Assembly (NCBI GenBank): GCA_910578525.1
Contig: CAJTRF010000009.1
Span: forward strand, 1 to 33,513
Direction of reading: 5' to 3'
Origin: an uncultured Mycoplasmatales bacterium
Lineage (GTDB): Bacteria > Bacillota_I > Bacilli_A > Mycoplasmatales > Mycoplasmoidaceae
Length of the DNA stretch: 33,513 nt
Program-made: the position numbers and the translations under genes
Part shown: piece after piece, positions 1-9,026 of the stretch
Numbering within the stretch: position 1 is the first letter of the stretch
Layout of the letters: the number at the start of each line of letters is the position of its first letter
Notes under the pieces: generated by a model
What the model was told of the DNA's origin: nothing
Database searches by the model: none
What the model saw: only the letters and a program-made list of their open reading frames with translations

Positions 1-35
1 TTTTTTTTTTTTGAAACAAAAAATTCAAAATACGC

Positions 36-66
36 AAAAAAAATGTACCCAAATTGCTTTGAGTAC
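36..66 (-). terminator. Rho-independent terminator of the lipoprotein gene
   Basis: Read on the minus strand, a 9-bp stem (GTACTCAAA pairing with TTTGGGTAC, one G-U pair) closes on a GCAA tetraloop. One A and eight T follow. It lies 18 nt past the TAA of the lipoprotein gene at 85-711 and is the natural end of that transcript. Confidence 0.8.
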
Positions 67-84
67 ATTCTGCAGTTAAGTTAA

Positions 85-711
85 TTAATCCTCAGCTACT
101 TGTCAACCAGATGGTAATTCACCTGATTGTTTTAAAATAGTAAGCAATGCAGCGCTATCATAATCTGAATCAATCGGATTAGTTACTTTAACTGTTCCTG
201 TAGCAGCAACTCCTCTAAAACAACCATCAAAAGAAGAGCAATCTCAAGCATCTCATGTAATACTGCTTAAATTTGAACAATCCTCAAATAGACCCATATA
301 TGTAGTTTTTAAGTTTCCAGGAAGGACTATAGATGTTATTGAAGAATTATTATAAAAAACACCATAGCCTGTAGCTATTTCCTCAGGCATTTCAGCCGGA
401 AATATTATTTTTGTAATGAAAAGTGGTATTTTTCCATGAAAAGCTTCTTGAGCAATATCATTTACATTAGTTGAAATCAACATAGTATTGTATTGTTTAT
501 ATTTATTTTGATTAACTAAAAATTCATCTGTGAAACCTAATAGTTTTTTATTATTAGTGGCATCATATTTATATACTGTGTCTGGTAATGGATTAATTTT
601 GTCTGGCGAAACTGATGAGCATCCACAACTAGTAGCCACAAAAGGAATAGATGTAGCAACTCCTAATCCGCAAGTAACACTTACTATTGACTTGATCAAT
701 TTTTTATTCAT
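85..711 (-). CDS. Surface lipoprotein with BspA-like C-terminal motif
   Basis: A predicted lipoprotein of 208 residues on the outer face of the membrane. It starts MNKK, has a hydrophobic segment and then an ATSC lipobox with the acylated cysteine at residue 29. The second half (NSSITSIVLPGNLK, then CSNLSSITW and CFRG) resembles the short leucine-rich BspA/LRR_5 type of surface protein. TGA codons near 253, 244 and 103 are Trp, and the frame ends at TAA 85-87. AAGGAG before the ATG fixes the start. The gene stands alone, between its own terminator and a promoter carrying an A18 tract, so expression may switch on and off. The function is not known; adhesion or immune variation is inference. 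Confidence 0.8.
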
Positions 712-732
712 TTTTTATCTCCTTATATGGTA

Positions 733-766
733 TTTATACTTCTTTTTTTTTTTTTTTTTTGCACAA
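733..766 (-). promoter_or_regulatory. Promoter with an A18 homopolymer between -35 and -10
   Basis: On the minus strand a TATAAA box (738-733) stands 22 nt before the AAGGAG/ATG of the lipoprotein gene. Directly upstream is a run of 18 A (760-743), preceded by TTGTGC (766-761), a possible -35. The spacer would be 22 nt, longer than the usual 16-18, so this copy may be in a weak or off state. The layout matches the poly-A promoter switch known for Mycoplasma hyorhinis vlp genes. Confidence 0.6.
743..760. repeat. T18/A18 homopolymer tract
   Basis: Eighteen uninterrupted T on the plus strand, between the divergent lipoprotein gene and ychF. Tracts this long are prone to replication slippage. 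Confidence 0.9.
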
Positions 767-811
767 AAATGTTAAAATTTGTGAACATTCATATATTTTT
801 TAAATTAATTT

Positions 812-817
812 TATAAT
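812..817 (+). promoter_or_regulatory. -10 box of ychF (leaderless)
   Basis: A perfect TATAAT is followed by 7 nt and then the ychF ATG. There is no Shine-Dalgarno sequence and no room for a leader, so transcription probably begins at or next to the start codon. Confidence 0.6.
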
Positions 818-824
818 ATAAACT

Positions 825-1928
825 ATGGCATTATCCGCTGGAATAGTAGGATTACCAAACGTAGGTAAATCAACTTTATTTAATACAATAACTAATTTGC
901 AAGTGGAAGCAGCAAATTACCCATTTGCCACTATTAATCCCAATGTTGGTATTGTTAAGGTTCCTGATGAAAGACTAGAAAAATTAGGTGCAATTATCAA
1001 CCCTGATAAACTAACACATGCAATTTGTACTTTTGTTGATATTGCTGGTCTAGTTAAAGGCGCATCAAAAGGTGAAGGTTTAGGTAATCAGTTTCTATCT
1101 AACATTAGAGAAGTCGATGCTATTTGTCATGTAGTCAGATGTTTTGATGATAAAAGCATCAATCATGTGTATGATTCAGTTGATCCAATAAGAGACATGG
1201 AAGTTATTAACTTAGAGTTAATTCTTGCTGATTTACAAACATTAGAAAAAAGATTTACTCATATTGTAGCTAAATCAAAATCTGGGGACAAACAAGCAGC
1301 TATTGAAGAATCTGCTGTTAGAAAAGTTTTAGAAGCACTTAAAGCAAATAAATTTGCTAAAACTGTTGAATTGACAGATGAAGAAAAGAAATTCATTAAA
1401 AATTACAATTTATTAACTATCAAACCTGTTTTGTACATTGCAAATGTAAATGAAGCTGATATTAATAATCCTGAAGCTAATCCACATTATTTAAAACTTA
1501 AGAATAAAATTGCTGAAATAGATAATTCATTAATTATTCCTATATCAGTTAGTCTGGAGTATGAAATATCAAGACTAACAGGAGAAGATAAAAAAATATT
1601 TATGGAAGACATGAATATTAAAACTCCAGGTTTAGATAGATTAATCCAAGCAACATATAAACTATTAAATTTAAGAACTTTTTTTACTTTTGGTAAATCA
1701 GAAACAAGAGCGTGAACCTTTACTAATGGTATGACCGCTCCAGAATGTGCAGGAGTAATTCATTCAGATTTCCAAAGAGGATTTATTAAAGCAGAAATTT
1801 ATGATTGCAATGATATGTTTGAATACAAATCAGAAATCATTTTAAGAGAAAAAGGAAAGATCAGAATGGAGGGTAAAGAATATGTTATGAAAGATGGAGA
1901 TGTTTGTCTATTCAAATTCAATGTTTAA
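825..1928 (+). CDS. ychF: Redox-regulated ATPase/GTPase YchF (OLA1 family)
   Basis: A ribosome-associated P-loop NTPase of the Obg-related YchF/OLA1 family, which prefers ATP and is linked to translation and stress responses. The 367 residues match the family length. The Walker A motif GLPNVGKST is at residues 9-17, and a switch-II-like DIAGLVKGASKGEGLGN follows. The end of the protein has the C-terminal TGS-type domain (APECAGVIHSDFQRGFIKAE). An in-frame TGA at 1713-1715 reads as Trp in TRAWTF, so the frame continues to TAA. The start is the ATG 7 nt after TATAAT. The gene is divergent from the lipoprotein gene and upstream of purA. Confidence 0.95.
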
Positions 1929-1947
1929 TTTCTCATAAAATTAAGTT

Positions 1948-1970
1948 TTTTATTTAAATATTAAATAAAA
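1948..1970. other. AT-only inverted repeat before purA
   Basis: A perfect 10-bp inverted repeat (TTTTATTTAA, loop ATA, TTAAATAAAA) fills much of the ychF-purA gap. It could act as a weak terminator or an operator, but a chance origin is possible in DNA this AT-rich. Confidence 0.3.
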
Positions 1971-1989
1971 TATTATGGGGAGACTATCA

Positions 1990-3279
1990 ATGACTAAAAA
2001 AAATATTAAAAAACAGTGTTTATTACTTATTGGTTCTCAATATGGGGACGAAGGTAAGGGAAAATTCGTAGATATTTTATCAGAAGGATATGACTATATA
2101 GTTAGATTCCAAGGTGGTGACAATGCAGGTCATTCAATTGTTATAGGTGGAAAGAAATATAAATTAAGATTGATTCCATCTGGAATTTTTAAAAAAGATA
2201 AAAAAGTAGTTATTGGTCATGGAGTTGTTGTTAATCCTAAAACTCTATTAAATGAAGTTGAATATTTAAAACAAAATGGCTTTTCTGTAAAAGGAAGATT
2301 ATTTGTAGCTGATCGTGCGCATGTTATTTTAGATTACCATAGACAAATTGATAAATACCAAGAAGATTTAAAAGGAGACCAAAAAGTAGGTACTACTTTG
2401 TGTGGCATTGGTCCTTGTTATTCAGATAAGATTCAACGTGTAGGTATAAGAATTGCTGATTTATTAAATAAAAAAGAATTAGAAAATAAAATTACATTAT
2501 CTTTTAAGACAAAAATTGATTTATTACCTAAATTAGGATACAAAATTTCTGATGCTAAAAAAATAGCAGAAGAATATTACAAAATAGGTTTAAAAATTAA
2601 ACCTTATATTTCAAATACAATTGATTTATTAAATGATGCATATAGAGCAGGTAAGAAAATCTTATTTGAAGGAGCACAAGGTTCTTTCTTGGATATTGAT
2701 ATGGGTACATATCCATACGTTACTTCTTCATCTACTATTGCTGGTGTATCAAGCGGTAGTGGTATTAGTTTAACTAAAGTTAATGATGTATTAGGTATTG
2801 TTAAAGCGTATACATCAAGAGTTGGTGAAGGACCTTTTGTTTGTGAAATTTTTGGTCCAATAGCAAAGAAAATAAGAGACGCTGGTGGCGAATACGGTAC
2901 AGTAACTAAACGTCCAAGAAGAATTGGTTGATTAGATCTAGTAATGTTAAGATATGCAGTTAATGTTGTAGGTATTACTGAAATCGCTTTAACATTAGTA
3001 GATGTATTATCTGGCTTAAAAGAAATTAAGGTATGTGTTGGTTATAGATACAAAGGTAAAACTATTAATGAAATTTTACCAGACAACACTGAATATGCTA
3101 AATGTAAACCTATTTATAAAACATTTAAAGGTTGGAAAGAAGACATTAGCAAGATTAAGAAATATGCAGATCTTCCAGCTAATTGTAAAAAATACGTTGA
3201 ATATATTTCTAAGGTAGTAGAGACTCCTATTGCATTTGTTTCAGTAGGTAATGATAGAACTCAAACAATATTAAAATAG
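1990..3279 (+). CDS. purA: Adenylosuccinate synthetase
   Basis: Catalyses IMP + aspartate + GTP to adenylosuccinate, the first step from IMP to AMP. The GTP-binding loop GDEGKGK is at residues 19-25, followed by the GGDNAGHS block. Later come CGIGP, EGAQGS, GTYPYVTSS and the GEYGTVTKRPRR region, all in family order. At 429 residues it is full length. TGA at 2929-2931 is Trp in RRIGW. I prefer the ATG at 1990 because GGGGAG (1977-1982) sits at ribosome-binding distance; the in-frame ATG at 1975 overlaps that site and would add five residues. It is followed after one base by tdk, so the two are probably translated together. Confidence 0.95.
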
Positions 3280-3280
3280 T

Positions 3281-3895
3281 ATGGCTAAATCTAATGCATT
3301 TACAAGAAAAGGATGAATTGAAGTTATCTGCGGGCCAATGTTTGCAGGTAAATCTGAAGAACTTTTAAGAAAAATTAACAGGCTTAAATATGCTGAAGTT
3401 GATTACTTGGTTTTTAAACCAACAGTTGACACACGTAGTAAGAAATCTGTTGAGTCAAGAGACGGAAGAAAACTTGCTGCTATTGAAGTGGCTACCTCTA
3501 TGGACATCATTAAGCAAATTAATAAAGCTAAACCAATTCCACAAGTTATAGCAATTGATGAAATTCAATTCTTTGATGATGATTTACCAAAGGTATGTAA
3601 TTTCTTAGCTGACAATGGAATAAATATTTATGCTGCAGGTTTAGATACAGACTTTAGAGGGGTTCCTTTTAAAAATACTGCTAGTTTGTTAGCTACCGCT
3701 GAAAACGTTGTTAAATTAACAGCGATTTGTACTGAATGTGGAGCACCAGCTACTAGAACTCAAAAATTAATTAACGGAAAACCTGCTTCTTACAACTCTC
3801 CAAGAATTGTTGTAGGTAATATAGAAACATATACAGCAAGATGCCGTAAACATCATGTTGTTAAAGATAAACCAGATTTTTCTTTTAAAGATTAA
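3281..3895 (+). CDS. tdk: Thymidine kinase
   Basis: Phosphorylates thymidine to dTMP for salvage, important in Mollicutes that cannot make pyrimidines de novo. The 204-residue protein has the P-loop GPMFAGKS (residues 18-25), DEIQFF (Walker B-like), the AAGLDTDFRG lasso region and a zinc-binding segment beginning CTEC. The start is the ATG one base after the purA stop. It adds MAKSNAFTRKGW before the P-loop, including a TGA-coded Trp, and this matches the usual N-terminus of the type II enzyme. The stop lies 3 bases from the end of the convergent glycosyltransferase gene, with no terminator between them. Confidence 0.95.
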
Positions 3896-3898
3896 TTT

Positions 3899-5542
3899 TT
3901 AATCAATTAATTGAATTTTGTTATTAGGGTATGAGTTATCCTGTTTTTTAAATGCAGTCAAACCAATAATGCATAAACAACTAATTTGGATTGCTAACAT
4001 TGCGAAAAACGATATAAAAACAGACAAATTAAATGCCGAATAAAAAGGAAAATATAAAGAACCAAAAATTAATATACATAAAATTACTAAAAGTAATGAA
4101 AATAAAAACCAGAAGAATTTTTTATCTTTTTCTACAGAAGACATTTTTTTGTTTGTAACTATAAATTTTTTTGCGCCATTAAATATAAAAACTTTTATAA
4201 AAGCAAACAAATATATGTAAGGCATTAATGGAGATAAAATTATTGAAAAGAAAGGAATAATAAAATATTTTCTTCTTCTTAATAACAAGAAGATTGAGGC
4301 CATACATGTTCCTATATATCCAGTGATGTATCCAAAAACGCATATACAACTTATTAAAACTACATAATGAGAATCAAGAGAAAAATCATTAAAATCAACA
4401 TGAATCAAACACATTGCTATAGGCGAAAAAAGAAAGGTGAATAATAATAACGGTTGAAGAAGGGTTGAAAAAACCTCCAACATATATGAAAAAGTTCCTA
4501 TTTCTTTATTAGGATTTAATTTTAAGAATTTTTCTTTAACCATTAAATAAGTTCCGGCAGATATTCTATAATTTCTAATAAAATATGAAGAAAGAGAAAG
4601 CGTTTGTCTTTCGCCATACGCAGTAACGTTTGTTCAAATATTTCTATATCCATTTTTTACAAGACATGTAGACATTGCTCCATCTTCACATTGGGTATTA
4701 GGTCATTCACCAACTCTATAAATAGCTTCTTTTTTATAAACAATTCCTGCTCCAGGCATCATAACATCAGCATATGTTGTAGAAAACAATTTAATAGGAG
4801 TGTTTGAATTACCTCATAATAAACCGAACAAATTTTGCAATTTATTATTAAGTTTAACAGCTTTATAAACAACACAAACAGATCCTAAATTATCAATTTT
4901 ATTGGATAAAAAAATTTTAATTGCATTAATTGCATGATCATGCATTAAAATATCTCCACTATCTACATGTATCATATAATCTCATTCGCCTTTTGTTTGA
5001 TTTATAAAATAATCAAAAGCACGAGATAAGCCGTTTTTCTTGTAATAATTTGATCTTCAATTTTTACTATGCAATACTACAGCATCATGTTTTTTAGCAA
5101 AAATTTCAATTTGTTTAGCCATTTCTTCATCTGTAGAATCATCCAAAATATAACGTTTAATTTTTGGATAATTTTGCTTGAATGTATAAGCAATTTCTTT
5201 TGGCATAAAGTCATTGTACACAGGTACAACAATAGCAACTCATGGCAGATCTTCGTCTTTAACACTAACACTATTAATAATTTTTGTATGAGCATTTTTA
5301 ATTTTGTTATAGAAAGCAGCACCACCTATAGCATTAATCATGACATTAGTCATAATTGGAGTAGTTAATTGCAAACATACAAGTTGTAAGAAAAATATAA
5401 TCCATAATTGGAATGGACAAAAAAAGTAAAGTGTAATGTAAACTGACATTAAAATAGTATTTAAAAGAATCAAAATAGTAATTCATGCTACTACTGGTCC
5501 TTTTCTATTTTTTATTTGAAAAACTTTATTGCTAGATGGCAT
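3899..5542 (-). CDS. Membrane glycosyltransferase, GT2 family
   Basis: A 547-residue membrane enzyme transferring sugar from an activated nucleotide donor, probably to a glycolipid or extracellular polysaccharide. Two hydrophobic segments at the N-terminus precede a cytoplasmic GT-A domain with WVAIVVPVYND, the metal-binding motif HVDSGD (residues 192-197), GAGIVYKKEA and CEDGA (285-289). Further membrane segments fill the last 200 residues. This order resembles the cellulose/hyaluronan synthase branch of GT2. Several TGA codons are Trp, and I followed the frame through them to TAA at 3899-3901. Acceptor and sugar cannot be read from the sequence. The nearby galU and phosphomannomutase suggest glucose or mannose. 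It is divergent from the nucleotidyltransferase at 5572. Confidence 0.85.
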
Positions 5543-5553
5543 CTAATATTTAT

Positions 5554-5565
5554 AGATTATAATCT
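5554..5565. promoter_or_regulatory. Palindromic divergent -10 box
   Basis: AGATTATAATCT is a perfect palindrome, so TATAAT is present on both strands (5558-5563 plus, 5561-5556 minus). The plus copy ends 8 nt before the nucleotidyltransferase ATG and the minus copy 13 nt before the GT2 ATG. The whole divergent gap is 29 nt, so the two promoters must share DNA and probably compete. Confidence 0.55.
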
Positions 5566-5571
5566 TACTAT

Positions 5572-6054
5572 ATGAAATATTACATTATATCTGGCTATTT
5601 TGCTCCTATTCATAAAGGACACCTAGACATAATTAATGCAGCGAGCAGAAAAGGAAAAGTTATTGTTATAGTTAATAATGACAAACAACTTATAGCAAAA
5701 CGTGGTAAAGCTTTTATTGATAGTAAAAACAGATGTGAAGTAGTAAAGAATTTAAAAGGTGTCTATAAAACATATTTATCTATAGATAAAGGTTCATCTG
5801 TTTGTGACACTCTTAAAAAAATAAGAAAAATATACAAAAATGACGAATTATTTTTTGTTAATGGTGGAGATAGAAATAAAAACAACATTCCAGAAAATAA
5901 TACATGTGAAGAATGTAACATTAAACAAATTTATAATGTTGGTGGTAAAAAAGTTTATTCTTCTCGAAATTTTTTATACGAATGAACTGTTTGAGCTAAA
6001 AAATTAAAAAAATCTGATTTGAAAAAATACAATTTACATTATGAAAAACATTAA
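5572..6054 (+). CDS. Cytidylyltransferase-like nucleotidyltransferase
   Basis: A 160-residue nucleotidyltransferase of the RfaE2/TagD-like superfamily. These enzymes attach a nucleotide to a sugar-phosphate or polyol-phosphate. The nucleotide-binding motif HKGH is at residues 14-17, after GYFAPI. Later come FVNGGDRN and GGKKVYSSRNF, which sits where the family has its ISSTR-type loop. TGA codons at 5983 and 5995 are Trp, so the frame runs on to TAA 6052-6054 and overlaps the phosphomannomutase gene by 14 nt. The overlap implies coupled translation and a shared pathway. The substrate is unknown; a hexose- or glycerol-phosphate is plausible. The promoter is the palindromic box just upstream. 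Confidence 0.75.
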
Positions 6055-6790
6055 ATGTTTAGCATTTGATTTGGATGACACATTAACTGTTTCTAAAACA
6101 AAAGCAAACAAAAGGATCATTGATGTGCTATCTAATTTAATTAGGAAATATAATTGTTATTTTTCAATAATTTCAGGTAGCAAATTTGACCAAATTTATA
6201 ACCAAATACTTAAATATTTTGATAAAGAATTATTCAACAATTTTATTATTTTTCCATTATTGGGGGGGGAGTTATATTCTTATAAGAACGGAAAGTTTGT
6301 CAAGAATAAATTAGTAGTTGATATTTCAAAGCACACATTTAATAAAGTTTCTAAAAGAATTAGGACATTAGCTTGTGAAAATGACATTTGATGTGAAAAT
6401 CCTAATGGGGTAATTATTGAGCATCGTGGTGTTCAAATTACATATTCTGCTTTAGGCCAAAATGCTAGTTATAAAGACAAAAAAGAATGAAATGCAAAAC
6501 ACTCCAAGACTAAAAAGAAGTTAGCAAAACAAATTCAAAAAGAATTTCCTGATTTATCAGTTAAGTTAGGTGGAATTACAAGTATAGATATTAGTGATCC
6601 CAATATATCAAAAGAATTTGCAATTAAAACTTTATTAAAAAAATATAAATTATCTAAATCAGAAGTTATATTTTTTGGAGACAATTTTAAAAAGGATGGG
6701 AATGATTATCCGGTAATTAAAACAGGAGTTAAAATTAAAAAAGTAAAATGTTGACAAGACACATATAAGATTTTGTCATTATTACTCTAA
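6041..6790 (+). CDS. Eukaryote-type phosphomannomutase (HAD superfamily)
   Basis: A 249-residue HAD-superfamily protein that aligns by eye with animal and plant phosphomannomutase PMM2, which interconverts mannose-6-P and mannose-1-P. FDLDDTLT (residues 9-16) carries the two catalytic aspartates, and SGSKFDQI matches the PMM GGSDFxKI stretch. GGITSIDI matches GGQISFDV, and FFGDNFKKDGNDYPV matches the C-terminal FFGDKTxxGGNDxEI. This differs from the bacterial alpha-D-phosphohexomutase ManB. The frame includes several TGA-coded Trp and ends at TAA 6788-6790, directly against the convergent transferase gene. A G8 run (6262-6269, residues 75-76) lies in the ORF and could cause slippage. A related sugar phosphatase is the main alternative. 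Confidence 0.75.
6262..6269 (+). repeat. G8 homopolymer inside the phosphomannomutase gene
   Basis: Eight G in a row in a region otherwise close to three-quarters A+T. The present length keeps the frame open (LLGGEL). A change of one or two bases would truncate the protein about a third of the way in. Confidence 0.85.
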
Positions 6791-7432
6791 TTAGAATTTA
6801 ATTTTAGAAATTTTAATATCCAAATTCTTTTTAACCGAACAAACAGCTAACATATTTTTTTTGATTTTTTTTGTACAAAAATAATATTTATTATTTAGAT
6901 AAGAAGTTTCTCACTCTTTTTTAAATTGAATTGATGTTTTTTTAATTTTAGAGATTCCTGAATCTAAAATCTTTATTAATGATTCTTTGCAGCATCATAT
7001 TTTGTAAAAAACATCAAAAGATTTTTTTTGTTTATTAACTAGTAAATTTTCTTCAACAGAAAATATATTTTTTGAAATATTATTAAAATCTGATTCAACA
7101 ATAGTTTCAATATCACAACCAACTGGCTTGTTATCATAAGCTAATATTACCAAACCATTTGAATGAGAAATAGAAAAATAAATTTTGTTATTTTTTATAA
7201 AAGGTTTTTTATTTTGCTTTCTTACTAATTGATTTGCTGGTATTTTAAATTTATTTAAAATATTTGCAATTAGTAAGCTACTAATTAAATATTCTTTTTG
7301 ATTAATTTCATTTTTGTAAGATTTAAACTGTTTTCAATTAATGATATTTTTTAAATCTTTTTCAAATCTTTTAAAGTTAGAAAGATCAATGTCGTTTGCA
7401 TTGCAAAACAAAACGTTAATAGAATTACTCAT
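6791..7432 (-). CDS. 4'-phosphopantetheinyl transferase, Sfp type
   Basis: Moves phosphopantetheine from CoA to a serine of a carrier protein. The 213-residue frame is broken by TGA codons (Trp) and is easily missed. It shows the full Sfp signature: a KKPF segment (residues 75-78), FSISHS (86-91), the Mg-binding PVGCDIE (103-109), FSVEE (124-128) and the WCCKES helix motif (146-151) followed by LIKILDSGI. Length and order fit Sfp/AcpT rather than the shorter AcpS. The ATG overlaps the galU stop by one base (TAATG), so translation is coupled to galU. The stop abuts the phosphomannomutase stop. The carrier protein is not in this window; with no other pantetheinyl transferase here, it may serve fatty-acid ACP. 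Confidence 0.8.
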
Positions 7433-8307
7433 TATCTAATTTTCTTAATATATTTCATTACTTCTTTTGATATTTCAGGATCTTTTAAAGCCATATCGAT
7501 TGTAGCTTCTACATATCCTTGTTTAGAACCGATATCATATCTTTTGCCAGAGAAGTTATAAGCTGCAACTTTATGTTCTAAACAAAGTTTTTGAATAGCA
7601 TCAGTTAATTGAATTTCTCCTGATTTATCAGCCTTTGTGTTTTGTAGTGCTTGAAAAATATCTCTTGTCAATACATATCTACCTAATACTGCATATTGAC
7701 TTGGTGCGTCTTCTTTTTTAGGTTTTTCTACAACAGATTTAACTTTAATAATTGAACTACTTACTTTTCCTTCTGGTTCAATAATTCCATATTTATGAAC
7801 GTTTTGTTTAGACACTTTTTGAACACCAACAATAGACTTACCAGTTTTTTCATAAGCTTCAATACATTGAAGTAATGCTGGTTTTTTATTAGGTTTTGTG
7901 TACACAAAATCATCACCTAATAAAACAGCAAATGGTTCATTACCCATGAATACAGATGCTAATGAGATAGCATCTCCCAATCCGTTAGGTTCTTTTTGTC
8001 TAATAAAGTGAATATTTACTGAATTAGAAATTTTCTTAACCATTTTATATAAATCGATTTTATTTTTTTCTAATAATCTTTTTTCTAATTCATATGAAGT
8101 ATCAAAATGATCAATAATAGAATTTTTAGATGAAGAAACAATTAATAAAATTTCTTTAATACCACTCTTAACTGCTTCATCAACTATATGCTGAATTGTT
8201 GGAATGTTAACAATGGGTAACATTTCTTTTGCTAATGCTTTAGTAGCAGGAAGAAATCTTGTACCCATTCCAGCGGCTGGAATAACAGCTTTTATAATTT
8301 TTTTCAT
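7432..8307 (-). CDS. galU: UTP-glucose-1-phosphate uridylyltransferase
   Basis: Makes UDP-glucose from UTP and glucose-1-P, the donor for glycolipids and surface glycans. The 291-residue sequence begins MKKIIKAVIPAAGMGTRFLP, the classic nucleotide-binding loop. KALAKEMLPIVN, then LLGDD, VVEKP and a GRYVLT region follow, all typical of GalU/GtaB. The length is normal. No Shine-Dalgarno sequence is seen; the 23-nt gap to the divergent pth gene is filled with overlapping AT-rich -10-like sequences. The TAA overlaps the ATG of the downstream phosphopantetheinyl transferase. GalU probably feeds the GT2 enzyme at 3899-5542. Confidence 0.95.
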   Translation of the reverse strand: MKKIIKAVIPAAGMGTRFLPATKALAKEMLPIVNIPTIQHIVDEAVKSGIKEILLIVSSSKNSIIDHFDTSYELEKRLLEKNKIDLYKMVKKISNSVNIHFIRQKEPNGLGDAISLASVFMGNEPFAVLLGDDFVYTKPNKKPALLQCIEAYEKTGKSIVGVQKVSKQNVHKYGIIEPEGKVSSSIIKVKSVVEKPKKEDAPSQYAVLGRYVLTRDIFQALQNTKADKSGEIQLTDAIQKLCLEHKVAAYNFSGKRYDIGSKQGYVEATIDMALKDPEISKEVMKYIKKIR

Positions 8308-8330
8308 ATGTTATATAAATATAGTATATT

Positions 8331-8921
8331 ATGAATAATAATATGGAAAAACTTTTAATAGTTGGATTAGGTAATTACCCACAGCAATACAACTATACTA
8401 GACATAACGTTGGATTTATGGCAATTGATAAACTGGCAAAAGAATTATCAATTGATTTAAACAATGAAAAATTTAATGGAATGTTTGGTTATAAGAATAT
8501 TGGGAAATATTCTGTAATATTAGCTAAACCATATACATTAATGAATCTATCTGGTGATTTTGTTCAACCATTAATGGATTACTATAAGATAGATATTAAT
8601 AATTTACTAGTTATTTGTGATGATGTAGATACACCGTTTGGTTCTATTAGAGTTAAGAAAACAGGTAGTAGTGGTGGCCAAAATGGTTTAAAATCCATTA
8701 TTAATAGATTAAATTCTCAAGATTTTAAAAGAGTAAAAATTGGAATCGGTCGCCCAAACAACGGAATGTCTATGGCAGATTATGTGTTATCTAAATTAAG
8801 TCGTAATCAATTAGAAGATTTAGACAAAATTAATAATGAAATTGTTAAATTACTTCTTAAAATGACAGAAGACATTCCATTTGACTCAATAATGAGCCAA
8901 TTTAATAAGAAAATCGCTTAA
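8331..8921 (+). CDS. pth: Peptidyl-tRNA hydrolase
   Basis: Releases tRNA from prematurely dropped peptidyl-tRNA. LIVGLGN is near the start, the catalytic histidine lies in TRHNVGF (residue 25), and KPYTLMN, CDDVDTPFGSIR and SGGQNGLKS follow in family order. The length is 196 residues. The first ATG (8331) sits 5 nt after a TATAGT box and would be leaderless. The in-frame ATG at 8343 gives MEKLLIVGLGN, closer to the usual N-terminus, so the true start may be four codons later. A strong terminator follows at once, so this is a single-gene transcript. Confidence 0.95.
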   Translation: MNNNMEKLLIVGLGNYPQQYNYTRHNVGFMAIDKLAKELSIDLNNEKFNGMFGYKNIGKYSVILAKPYTLMNLSGDFVQPLMDYYKIDINNLLVICDDVDTPFGSIRVKKTGSSGGQNGLKSIINRLNSQDFKRVKIGIGRPNNGMSMADYVLSKLSRNQLEDLDKINNEIVKLLLKMTEDIPFDSIMSQFNKKIA

Positions 8922-8926
8922 TATTT

Positions 8927-8966
8927 TGACCAACATTTTAACAAATTAAAATGTTGGTCATTTTTT
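8927..8966 (+). terminator. Rho-independent terminator after pth
   Basis: A perfect 15-bp stem (TGACCAACATTTTAA and its complement) with a CAAA loop and six T. It begins 6 nt after the pth stop and separates it from the nrd locus. Confidence 0.95.
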
Positions 8967-8988
8967 ATATATCTTTAATTTTTAATAC

Positions 8989-8994
8989 TATAAT
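8989..8994 (+). promoter_or_regulatory. -10 box of nrdD
   Basis: TATAAT lies 32 nt before the nrdD ATG, just after the pth terminator. This gene has a short leader, unlike the leaderless genes nearby; only a weak AGATAGAAAG could serve for ribosome binding. Confidence 0.5.
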
Positions 8995-9026
8995 TGTTAT
9001 ACATTTTTATAAGATAGAAAGCAATT

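Noticed and set aside
530..775. Plus-strand ORF opposite the lipoprotein gene
   Set aside because: It is an antisense shadow of a clear lipoprotein and runs through the T18 tract into a poly-Phe stretch.
1713..1715. Apparent early stop splitting ychF into two genes
   Set aside because: TGA is Trp in this genetic code; the second part is the normal C-terminal domain in the same frame.
5077..5368. Overlapping ORFs on both strands within the GT2 gene
   Set aside because: The GT2 frame is continuous through TGA codons from 5542 to 3899 with recognisable motifs; the others have none.
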